Part shown: positions 47,182 to 55,227 of the stretch, one piece after another
Layout: each line of letters starts with the position of its first letter
How positions within the stretch are numbered: position 1 is the stretch's first letter
Made by a program: the position numbers and the translations under genes
Source of the DNA: Bacillota bacterium
GTDB lineage: Bacteria; Bacillota; Negativicutes; DSM-13327
DNA: 64,000 nt
Reading direction: 5' to 3'
Assembly (NCBI GenBank): GCA_017889585.1
Contig: JAGFZX010000025.1
Span: 55,534-119,533, forward strand
The notes under the pieces: model-generated
Seen by the model: the letters and a program-made list of their open reading frames with translations, nothing else
Told to the model about the DNA's origin: nothing
The model's database searches: none

Positions 47182-47545
47182 CAGGACAAGAACATACTGG
47201 ATCTTACCATAATTAGTTAATTAATAAATTACTATTTCTCTATTATTTTAATAAAACCTCCCATACTCTAACAGAAGATTAAGTTTATTTATGTAGAATT
47301 AACAATAACGCTAACCAATTCTTTCTTTGTCACTCGCTTTTCCAAAAGTACCTTTTCCTCATATTCCTGGTATCAACCTTTAAATGTTTCATGATCAAAA
47401 TAACTCTCACCGCTTACTCCAAACAAACCTAACTCCTGTCTATATATAGGTTCTGGTGCTGGGAACATCTGTGACGATTCTTGACTTGAACCTATCAAAC
47501 TTGGTAAATTTGCTAGGTTTTTATGTCTAACTACTAAAAAATAAT

Positions 47546-47655
47546 TTATTGCCTTCCGGACAATTAAAAAAGCCTTCGAAATAACCTGCGAAGGCTTGAA
47601 TTTACTGGAGCGGGTGAAGAGATTCGAACTCTCGCCCCACGGTTTGGGGAGAGCC
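47546..47655. repeat. tRNA-Gly att repeat R3 (far arm lost)
   Basis: TTATTGCCTTCC arm, hairpin GCCTTCGAAATAACCTGCGAAGGC, then tRNA-Gly 3' half at 47606-47653 with only a few changes (CGCCCCACGGTTTGGGG). The arm beyond is unrelated DNA. Confidence 0.8.
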
Positions 47656-47849
47656 ATGAGATGACCGAGAATAAAATCCTCTATTGTGACTTGGTGAAAT
47701 AGGTATCTTTTATGGATACTTTAATCTTTATAGCAGGAGAGGACTCTTTATGGTCTGAATTATTCCGCTCTCCATTATGTTCATAAGTACATTCAGCAAA
47801 TAGATTTGATCACCTTGCCCATTGAGTTTTATAAGTATATTTATGTATT

Positions 47850-48116
47850 TTATACCACTACATCTCTCCCACAGTATCTACAAACTTTTGCATCAAGCTT
47901 TATCATCTCAGCACAAAATGGGCACTTTTTCATACCAGCTTGAAGCATTTCTCTTTCATTATATTCTACTGTAGGCTTGATAACAATAGAATGAAAAAAA
48001 GCAACTATGAATAACAACACACCATATATCCACCATGAGGAAAAACTCCGTCCCTTTGATTTCGCGATAAATGCAGGAATTAAACCAAGGAATGAAGCAG
48101 TAATCAATATTTCCAT
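47850..48116 (-). CDS. small membrane protein with zinc ribbon
   Basis: About 88 aa from MEILITAS (GGGGGT 6 bases upstream). Two hydrophobic segments (1-17 and 26-46) are followed by a C-terminal zinc ribbon, CPFC-x11-CRYCG. Proteins of this plan are common in Firmicutes and of unknown function. It lies in the R3-R4 module. Confidence 0.7.
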   Translation of the reverse strand: MEILITASFLGLIPAFIAKSKGRSFSSWWIYGVLLFIVAFFHSIVIKPTVEYNEREMLQAGMKKCPFCAEMIKLDAKVCRYCGRDVVV

Positions 48117-48437
48117 TACACTACCCCCTATTGTACAAGATTCTACATTCACTATTTATACACCAACCTCTTTATATCCTTTATTTTCCTTGTAAAATTA
48201 TGTATATTGAATCAATTAAGTTATGCAATGTTACTGCAACAAAATACACTTCTCAAACAGTATCTATTTTGCATCTTTTAGAACATGAAAAAACAGGCTC
48301 TAAAAGAACCTGTTGAATTACCGTTATGATTAAAGACTATTTTCTTAATATGTAAATATTACCATTGTATTGTATAAAATGCCAATCTGCACCTTTCCTT
48401 TCACAATACTCAATCGATTCCCTACTAATTCAATTTC
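48117..48437. other. intergenic stretch
   Basis: It holds only a short hairpin, AACAGG/CCTGTT (48291-48313), between the zinc-ribbon and PAS genes. No coding frame is supported. Confidence 0.4.
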
Positions 48438-49040
48438 TCAAATAGTGCGACGACGCAAGCCTGACTCCCTTAATTCCACCAAACTATCTAGACATTTGGG
48501 ACAATAGTCGTGAGTTAATTCTGCTTCAGAATGTTCTTGAAGATACTTTGCAATATTAACCCACTCTCCGTTATCATTTCGAATACTGTGACAAGATGAG
48601 CAGATTGGAATTAACCCCGAAAGTTCAGTCACTAATGATATATCTTCGATTATTAATAAAGCCATTGTAAGTTGTTTATACACCAGGGGAGATGCAGTTA
48701 CTTGTAATATAAACTGCTTGATATCATTATCCTTAATAACGCAGAACTTACCTTTCTGACGTGATACGGCTTGTCTATTAATTGCCAGCGTAGCGTTAGT
48801 TCTAAGAATACAATCTTGGCAAGCAACAGTTGAGCCACATCCATCTTTAGCATTAATGCATCGGAATAGGTCGCCACCACGATAATGAGTACCATCATTG
48901 AAAGGCTCAACACAAAACATTTTACTCCCTTCAGGATTAATCGCATTTATGAACCCATTTTCATCTACTATGACTATTCCTGTAGGAATAACTTTAAATA
49001 ATAGCCTAAAAAATTCGTTGTCCATTAATAAGTCAATCAT
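48438..49040 (-). CDS. PAS-domain sensor protein with cysteine-rich inserts
   Basis: 200 aa, cytoplasmic. PAS core at about 8-135 (LLFKVIPTGIVIVDENGFINAINPEG). An insert C-x5-CGS-x4-CQDC (about 61-80) could bind metal or heme-like ligands. The C-terminal segment LIPICSSCHSIRNDNGEW, followed by HSEAELTHDYCPKC, is the zinc-ribbon-like tail often found after PAS or receiver domains in c-di-GMP and histidine-kinase proteins (ICxxCKxIRDDxGxW, HGxCPEC). There is no output domain, so it is an orphan sensor or adaptor. Redox or metal sensing is inferred. Confidence 0.75.
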   Translation of the reverse strand: MIDLLMDNEFFRLLFKVIPTGIVIVDENGFINAINPEGSKMFCVEPFNDGTHYRGGDLFRCINAKDGCGSTVACQDCILRTNATLAINRQAVSRQKGKFCVIKDNDIKQFILQVTASPLVYKQLTMALLIIEDISLVTELSGLIPICSSCHSIRNDNGEWVNIAKYLQEHSEAELTHDYCPKCLDSLVELRESGLRRRTI

Positions 49041-49469
49041 AACACTGCAATCCTCCCAATATAATACATAATATTACATTATTATGCGTCCATCTCTTAT
49101 TAACCTTTATTTTCCTTGTAAAATTATGTACATTATTCACCTTGGCGTAAGGCAAGCTAATATGATACTCCTGCGACGCACCAAACATCGACTTCCATAG
49201 CATCGCATTATAGCCATTTTATTCCCTGTATCAGTATTTTTTTCAAATAGGTTGGTCTAATGTGATTCTAGGGAAAATTCCAGTGTATACAGCTACATTT
49301 CATTAGATACTTAAGAAATCAGAGGTTCACTCAATACCCCATAGTTTTTACTAACTTACCTTAAAATTCTTATTACAATGTTTGATGCAATATTGATTAA
49401 TTGAAGTTTATGGAGTACAATCTAGGTAGGTAAAGGATGTAGAGCCCCTTTGCCCTTGGTTTTCCTAGG

Positions 49470-49508
49470 AGTCTCCATCACTTCCCGATGGAGACTTCTT
49501 TTTCTTTT
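49470..49508 (+). terminator. strong plus-strand terminator with no gene before it; candidate small RNA end
   Basis: Perfect 10-base arms AGTCTCCATC/GATGGAGACT, 7-base loop, then T-rich TCTTTTTCTTTT. No plus-strand coding frame precedes it. The G-rich stretch at 49425-49465 could be a short non-coding transcript. Otherwise 49041-49857 shows no gene. Confidence 0.5.
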
Positions 49509-49740
49509 GTCTATCATAGAAATTCTGAGACTGAATATTTAGCTCAATGATAACACCAATTCCGCGTAGTTTGAACAGTTCTCACGCAATGATCTTACCA
49601 AATGAATTAGTTATCGCAAAGGGTGAAGGCATATTAAAAATAGAAAAGTGTAAATCTACTAGTACTTGATGAATGGCTACTTGTTCCTTAAAAAGGAACT
49701 GAAACTCGCGTTCTACTTGAAATCATCGATATATAGAATT

Positions 49741-49776
49741 AAAAAGCGCATCTCCATAAATTGAAAATGCGCTTTC
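49741..49776 (-). terminator. terminator after small secreted-protein gene
   Basis: AAAGCGCAT and ATGCGCTTT arms; on the minus strand a TTTTT run follows. A second hairpin AACAGCG/CGCTGTT (49804-49829) lies between it and the gene. Confidence 0.65.
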
Positions 49777-49857
49777 TCCATATTCATCATATTCGTTGAT
49801 CCAACAGCGCAGACTACTCCCGCTGTTGCTTAACTCATTGGCTACTTTTATAACATA

Positions 49858-50118
49858 TTAACGCAGATCGCGTTGATCAGGTTGTTGGTCTGGTTGAGAT
49901 GGTTCCTGCGGTTGTGGTTGCAGCTGTTTTTTATGTTTTTCATGTTTATGTTTCTCTGATTGAGGTGGATCATTTGGATTTAATTGAGGTGGTTGTTCGT
50001 CAACTGCATATATTTGATAATTTGTATTTGGCCAATTGCCTTGAATGCTATGGGCACTTACTATTGAAGATAGAGACAAAACAAACATAGCAAGCATTAG
50101 TATTAACATTTTTTTCAT
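49858..50118 (-). CDS. small secreted Pro/Gln/His/Lys-rich protein
   Basis: About 86 aa from MKKMLILML (AGGGAGG 10-12 bases upstream). The signal peptide ends near SSIVSA (residue 21). The mature part has no cysteine and is low-complexity: NPNDPPQSEKHKHEKHKK then PQPQEPSQPDQQPDQ. The histidine/lysine and proline runs could bind metal or span the envelope. No family recognised. Confidence 0.65.
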   Translation of the reverse strand: MKKMLILMLAMFVLSLSSIVSAHSIQGNWPNTNYQIYAVDEQPPQLNPNDPPQSEKHKHEKHKKQLQPQPQEPSQPDQQPDQRDLR

Positions 50119-50471
50119 TATTAAATAACCTCCCTTTGTATAAATATATTGTAACATGGCAATGTTACAGGAATGTCACAGCAATAATACATTTTACCAG
50201 CTAAACAAAAAAAGCTATCCCATTACAGATTGCCGTGTACCCCATTTGATAGACAGTATTTCCTTTGCTAATATCCAGTAATATTCTAACATAGTTTAAA
50301 TCTCTTTTATGGAACTATATACTCACATTCAAGGGAGAACCACTCCACGACCATATTATTCATTATCATATCTAACACTCTCGACTGCGTATTCTTAGAT
50401 ATCTTTCTATACGGTCTATTCCGTATTTTATCGTACTTTTGAGTCAAATGATCCGCAAAATTCAAAAAGAT

Positions 50472-50696
50472 CAAAAAAACCTTCGCAATAACCTGCGAAG
50501 GCTTGAATTTACTGGAGCGAGTGAAGAGATTCGAAATCTCGACCCACGGCTTGGGAATTCAAATGGGTTGTTTTTACTGTATCTATATTGCCCTATAAAC
50601 CCAATGGAATCAAGGTTTTTTCCTTATTCTAGTATCTGTATTACTACTCAGTCTACATGGTTTTATATGTTATTGCCTTCCTAATTGCCTTCCTAT
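50472..50696. repeat. tRNA-Gly att repeat R4 (type A arm)
   Basis: Hairpin CCTTCGCA/TGCGAAGG, tRNA-Gly 3' half at 50513-50560 with three or four changes from R5/R6. The type A arm (TTACTACTCA, CTACATGG, ATATGT) ends in tandem TTATTGCCTTCCTAATTGCC. Terminator unit H copy 3 follows. Confidence 0.9.
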
Positions 50697-50764
50697 CTAA
50701 TACTCTTAAGCCAATTCTTTTGGATAGCGTACAAAAATATCCCTTTATCCCTCCACTCAACTCC

Positions 50765-50816
50765 AAATTCACCTCACAAAAACAAAAAATCATGCAGTCG
50801 TGAAACCGCATGATTA
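50765..50816 (-). repeat. repeated terminator unit H, copy 3 (terminator of thrS)
   Basis: About 52 bases nearly identical to 25903-25955. On the minus strand the hairpin AATCATGC/GCATGATT is followed by TTTTTT and lies 63 bases after the thrS stop. Confidence 0.8.
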
Positions 50817-50878
50817 CCGAACTCTTGTAAGAGGACAAGGAGAGCAAATCATTTCTAACATACTCCTCCTTCCATCAA

Positions 50879-52825
50879 TTACCTTTTATAAAATATCTCT
50901 CCTGAAATTAAAGAACAGAACTCTTCAATACTCATTACTATAGTTTCACCGTTTTTACGGTTTCTGACAGCAACGACATTTTCATTTTGTTCTTTATCAC
51001 CTAGTATAAGCATATATGGTACTTTCCCTAACTGGGCCTCACGAATTTTGTAGCCGATTTTTTCACTCCGGTCGTCAATTTCAACTCTTATATCTTCATT
51101 TCTTAATATTTTCAGCACTTTATTAGCATATTCATGATTTTTCTCAGATATGGCTAAGATCTTTACTTGAACAGGTGCAAGCCACAGAGGAAAGGCACCA
51201 GCATAATGTTCAATCAACGTTCCAACAAAGCGCTCCATTGAACCAAGCAAAGTTCTATGTAGCATGATAGGTGTATGTTCTTTACCATCAGAACCGATAT
51301 ATGTCATTCCAAACCGCTCAGGTAAATTCATATCCAGTTGAATCGTTGTTCCCTGCCATTCCCGTCCCATTGCATCCACTGCTTTTAAGTCAATTGCGGG
51401 ACCGTAAAATTTAGCACCGCCAATATCTTTTTTAAACACGATTTCACGATCACTGAGGATCTTTTCCAGTGTACTTTCTGCCAGTTGCCACACAGGTTCA
51501 TTGGCGAGGTATTTCTCGTTATCCTGAGGATCACGGACAGAAAGATATATGTTAAGTTTGTCATAACCAAATGCTTTATTCATATCAAGGGCAAAGTCAA
51601 GAACGCTATTGACCTCATTCACAAACTGATCTTCTGTACAAACAATATGTGCATCATCCTGAGTAAAACCACGCACACGCAACATGCCATGCAAAGCGCC
51701 TGATTTCTCAAAACGATATACACTACCAAGTTCGCACCAGCGAATGGGAAGTTCTCGGTAGCTACGAGGTCTTGTCTTATACATCCGCACATGGAAAGGA
51801 CAACTCATAGGTTTTACATAATAGGTTGTATTTTCCTCTTCATCCTTGGCTGCCATTTTCATTGGAGGATACATACCTTCTGCAAAATGACCTAAATGCC
51901 CTGATGTTTCCCAAAGATTGCTTTGACCAATATGGGGAGTATAAATATACTCATACCCACGCCTACGATGTTCTTTACGCCAGTAAAACTCTATTTCCTC
52001 ACGGACAACAGAAAGCTTAGGATGCCAAAGGATAAGTCCTTGACCGATATATTCATCAATGGAAAATAAATCAAGTTCTTTACCAATTTTACGATGGTCA
52101 CGTTTCTTCGCTTCTTCCACTGCCGTCAGATAGGCGTTCAGCTCAGACTGCTTAGTAAATGCTGTCCCGTATATACGTTGGAGCATTTTGTTTTTGGAAT
52201 CACCTCTCCAATATGCACCTGTGCAGGAAGTAAGCTTTATTGCCTTTATCATTCCGGTATTGGGAAGATGAGGACCTGCACAAAGATCAATAAAATCCCC
52301 CTGTCGATAAAAAGTGATCGGCTCGTTATCAGGTAGTTCCTTAATTAATGCTGCTTTGTACGGTTCATTAAGCTGCTCTACAAGCTTTAATGCCTCCTCA
52401 CGAGGAAATTCAAAACGCTCCAAAGCAAGATTTTGTTTAATTATCTCTTTCATCTCTGTTTCCATTTTACCTAAGTCATCAGATGAAAATGGCAGATCTG
52501 AGTCAACGTCATAATAAAATCCATTTTCTATTGCAGGCCCAATGGCAAGCTTTACCTTTGGATAAAGCTTTTTTATAGCTTGAGCAAGAACATGGGAAGC
52601 CGTATGACGTAGCACTTTTTTACCAGCTTCATCGCCAAATGTAATCACATTTAACGAACAATCTGCATTCACGGTGGTTGTTATATCCACCACCTTTCCG
52701 TTAATCTCAGCAGCAAGGGCTTCTTTAGCGAGGCCTGAACTGATTTTTTTCGCAATTTCAGCACACGTGGTCGAGACTGCCACCTCGATTTGATTTTCAT
52801 TCTTTAGCTTTACACTAATCACCAT
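50879..52825 (-). CDS. thrS: threonyl-tRNA synthetase
   Basis: About 648 aa from MVISVKLKNENQ (GAGG 5-8 bases upstream; an earlier ATG at 52864 lies inside the leader terminator). Domain order: TGS (1-62), second additional/editing domain with HTASHVLAQAIKK and CAGPHLPNTG (zinc/His sites of N2), and class II core with motif 2 RWCELGSVYRFEKSGALHGMLRVRGF in pieces. The zinc ligands sit in KPMSCPFHV, motif 3 is TPIMLHRTLLGSMERF, and a C-terminal anticodon domain follows. It charges tRNA-Thr. Expression is controlled by the T-box upstream. It lies alone between att repeats R4 and R5. Confidence 0.96.
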   Translation of the reverse strand: MVISVKLKNENQIEVAVSTTCAEIAKKISSGLAKEALAAEINGKVVDITTTVNADCSLNVITFGDEAGKKVLRHTASHVLAQAIKKLYPKVKLAIGPAIENGFYYDVDSDLPFSSDDLGKMETEMKEIIKQNLALERFEFPREEALKLVEQLNEPYKAALIKELPDNEPITFYRQGDFIDLCAGPHLPNTGMIKAIKLTSCTGAYWRGDSKNKMLQRIYGTAFTKQSELNAYLTAVEEAKKRDHRKIGKELDLFSIDEYIGQGLILWHPKLSVVREEIEFYWRKEHRRRGYEYIYTPHIGQSNLWETSGHLGHFAEGMYPPMKMAAKDEEENTTYYVKPMSCPFHVRMYKTRPRSYRELPIRWCELGSVYRFEKSGALHGMLRVRGFTQDDAHIVCTEDQFVNEVNSVLDFALDMNKAFGYDKLNIYLSVRDPQDNEKYLANEPVWQLAESTLEKILSDREIVFKKDIGGAKFYGPAIDLKAVDAMGREWQGTTIQLDMNLPERFGMTYIGSDGKEHTPIMLHRTLLGSMERFVGTLIEHYAGAFPLWLAPVQVKILAISEKNHEYANKVLKILRNEDIRVEIDDRSEKIGYKIREAQLGKVPYMLILGDKEQNENVVAVRNRKNGETIVMSIEEFCSLISGEIFYKR

Positions 52826-52851
52826 CAACACCTCTTTCTTTTTTATAATAT

Positions 52852-53130
52852 AAAAAGCTCTCACCCCTGAAAAATCAGGGGTGAGAGCTTTTTATCACAC
52901 GGTTCCACCCTGCTTATGTCCAATGAAAAATATCCTTTGAGCATCGCTTTAAAACCTCGATAACGCAAGGTGTGCGGCTATGCTTAATTGAAAATGAAAA
53001 ATCATATCCGTTCAGCATGCAACTCAAGAGTGGTCTTCTCTATTAACTCCGAAAGGACGCTTTCAGCCGGTGGCATCCTATCTCTGCTCGATTTTATTAA
53101 CAGATACTCTCTCTATCACGGTTTTTATTT
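52852..53130 (-). ncRNA. T-box riboswitch leader of thrS
   Basis: On the minus strand the T-box AGGGTGGAACCGTG (52898-52911) precedes a terminator of 15-plus pairs (AAAGCTCTCACCCCTGA and complement, 52852-52895) with T run. Upstream, a stem I region carries ACC at 53032-53034 in the specifier position (GAAGACCAC), a threonine codon. Uncharged tRNA-Thr should pair with specifier and T-box and prevent termination. Confidence 0.93.
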
Positions 53131-53308
53131 ATTAAATATGTATACATTGTAGTATAAAAAAGTACATATGTCAATTTTTCTCAGTTTTTCATACTAGAAT
53201 TTAAATTGTAACCATCTGCTACTTTTTTAGTCTCAAAAATGGAAACAACCCGAGTAGCTGATGATACTAAAGCCCTCTGCACGTAAATGAAATTCTTCTA
53301 ATAAATTT

Positions 53309-53551
53309 TATTGCCTTCCTGCACCTAAAAAAGCCTTCCGGCCAAAACGGCTGGAAGGCTTGAATTTACTGGAGCGGGTGAAGAGATTCGAACTCTCGAC
53401 CCACGGCTTGGGAATCCAAATAAGCTATTTTCACTGTGTCAATATAGTCCTACGAGTCCCATAGAATCAAGGGTTTAGGCTTGTTCTAATCTCTATATTA
53501 CTACTCAATCTACATGGTTCTATATGTTATTGCCTTCCTAATTGCCTTCCT
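53309..53551. repeat. tRNA-Gly att repeat R5 (complete, type A arm)
   Basis: TTATTGCCTTCCTGCAC, hairpin GCCTTCCGGCC/GGCTGGAAGGC (paired positions differ jointly from other copies), GAATTTAC, then 48-base tRNA-Gly(CCC) 3' half at 53370-53417 with CCA, T-arm TTCGAACTCTC in complement and anticodon TTCCCAA. The arm follows and ends in two TTGCCTTCCT units (53528-53551). Confidence 0.92.
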
Positions 53552-53713
53552 CTGTAATACTCTTAATCAGAATGACACTCTAGTAAGTAAATTACTTAAA
53601 AGCAGGACCACCACTTTATCAAATGAAACTCCAATCCAATATTTGGATTGGATTGTTTTAAAACTGATGAGAAAACAATTTGCAGCAAAAATCATACTAT
53701 CATTGTTAACATG

Positions 53714-55114
53714 CTAAAGCCCGACACAAACTGGATTTTCTAAATAATAAATAACTTTATCGATGGTTTCAGCAGCTTCTTCTGTTTTTGTCGAATTCAT
53801 GCGTTTATCAATAAATTGAGTATCAATATTGCCACTACAGAAATGAGGATTGTTGAGTATTCGTTGGTGGAAACTAATGTTTGTTTTAATACCAGAGATA
53901 CGGAACTCGGCTAAAGCGCGACGCATAATCATAATGGCATCACCACGGGTTCTGCCATAGGCAATGACTTTGGCAATCATTGGATCATAATATTCTTGTA
54001 CTGTCTCACCAGCACATACGCCACTGTCTACGCGGACTCGTGGGCCACCTGGTTGATGATAATAATCAATATAACCTGGAGACGGACGGAAACACATATC
54101 AGGATCTTCGGCATTAATACGACATTCAATGGCATGACCACTAAATTGAATATCAGATTGTTTCTTGTTCAGTGGCTCACCAGCTGCAATACGAATTTGC
54201 CGACGGACTAAATCGATATGAGTCACCATTTCCGTCACAGTGTGTTCAACTTGAATACGAGGATTGATTTCCATAAAATAAAATCTACCTGTTTTTACAT
54301 CAAGTAAAAATTCTACCGTCCCCACGCTGATATAAAAAATACTTTTGGCAGCACGAATGGCCATGGCACTGACAGTTTCACGCATTTCAGGTGTTAATAT
54401 ACTGGACGGTGATTCTTCGAGGATTTTTTGATTGCGACGTTGAAGTGAACACTCACGCTCGCCCACATGTAGAACGTTACCATAGTTATCAGCCATAATT
54501 TGCACTTCAATATGTCGTGCTTCAGAAATATAGGTTTCTAAATAAAAAGAGATGCGCTCTACATCAACTTTATTTAAGGCACTGAGTAGTTCAACTTTGT
54601 TGTTGGCAATATACATTGATTTTCCACCGCCGCCTGATACTGGTTTTAAAATCACAGGATAGCCAATCTCTTCTGCCATTTGGCAGGCGTTGTCGTCACT
54701 GGTAATGGGAGCACTTCCTACAGTCATTGGTAGTCCCGCCGCTTGCATGGCTGCGCGAGCTGCATCTTTATTGCCGACTTGACGAATAATTTCAGCACTT
54801 GGACCGACAAATATTAGGCCAGCATTGGTGACTTTCTCCGCAAAATCAGCGTTTTCAGATAGAAAACCATAGCCAGGATGAATGGCATCGGCTTTAGCTG
54901 CTTTAGCCGCCATAATGATTGCATCCATATTTAAATAACTTTTGGTAGCATCAGCTGGGCCAATAAGATAAGCTTGGTCAGCTAACTGAACATGTAACGC
55001 ATTGGCATCAACGTCTGAGTAGACTGCGATGGCCTCAACACCCAGCTCGCGACATGATCGAATGATTCGAATCGCAATTTCTCCCCGATTGGCGATTAAT
55101 AGTCTTTTGAACAT
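53714..55114 (-). CDS. accC: biotin carboxylase subunit (acetyl-CoA carboxylase type)
   Basis: About 466 aa from MFKRLLIANRGEIAIRI (GGGAGG 9 bases upstream). The ATP-grasp fold has GYGFLSENADFAE, KPVSGGGGKSMYIA (glycine loop), ERECSLQRRNQKILEE and the catalytic FMEINPRIQVEHTVTE. It carboxylates biotin on a BCCP with bicarbonate and ATP. No accB, accA/D or other carboxylase subunit is adjacent, and the glycine loop reads GGGGKSMYIA where most AccC have GGGGRGMR. It may be an extra copy serving another biotin enzyme. An additional C-terminal tail of about 15 residues is present. Confidence 0.88.
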   Translation of the reverse strand: MFKRLLIANRGEIAIRIIRSCRELGVEAIAVYSDVDANALHVQLADQAYLIGPADATKSYLNMDAIIMAAKAAKADAIHPGYGFLSENADFAEKVTNAGLIFVGPSAEIIRQVGNKDAARAAMQAAGLPMTVGSAPITSDDNACQMAEEIGYPVILKPVSGGGGKSMYIANNKVELLSALNKVDVERISFYLETYISEARHIEVQIMADNYGNVLHVGERECSLQRRNQKILEESPSSILTPEMRETVSAMAIRAAKSIFYISVGTVEFLLDVKTGRFYFMEINPRIQVEHTVTEMVTHIDLVRRQIRIAAGEPLNKKQSDIQFSGHAIECRINAEDPDMCFRPSPGYIDYYHQPGGPRVRVDSGVCAGETVQEYYDPMIAKVIAYGRTRGDAIMIMRRALAEFRISGIKTNISFHQRILNNPHFCSGNIDTQFIDKRMNSTKTEEAAETIDKVIYYLENPVCVGL

Positions 55115-55227
55115 CAGTATAGACCTCCCATTAAAATTGAGTATCCTACGGAACATACCCCTGGAGATTTTTTAACCTAGCCACCCTTAATCGAAAAATG
55201 AAGCACTATCACTTAGATGTATAACTT

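Noticed and set aside
47373..47657. Minus-strand open frame across repeat R3
   Set aside because: It starts inside the tRNA-derived core and has no ribosome site; the codons simply read through the repeat.
50653..50847. Short minus-strand frame ending RKAIRKAI
   Set aside because: The repeated peptide is only the translation of the TTGCCTTCCT arm words. No integrase motif is present upstream.
53370..53417. A complete tRNA-Gly gene in the repeats
   Set aside because: Only the anticodon loop to CCA is present. The 5' acceptor, D-arm and 5' anticodon stem are missing in every copy.
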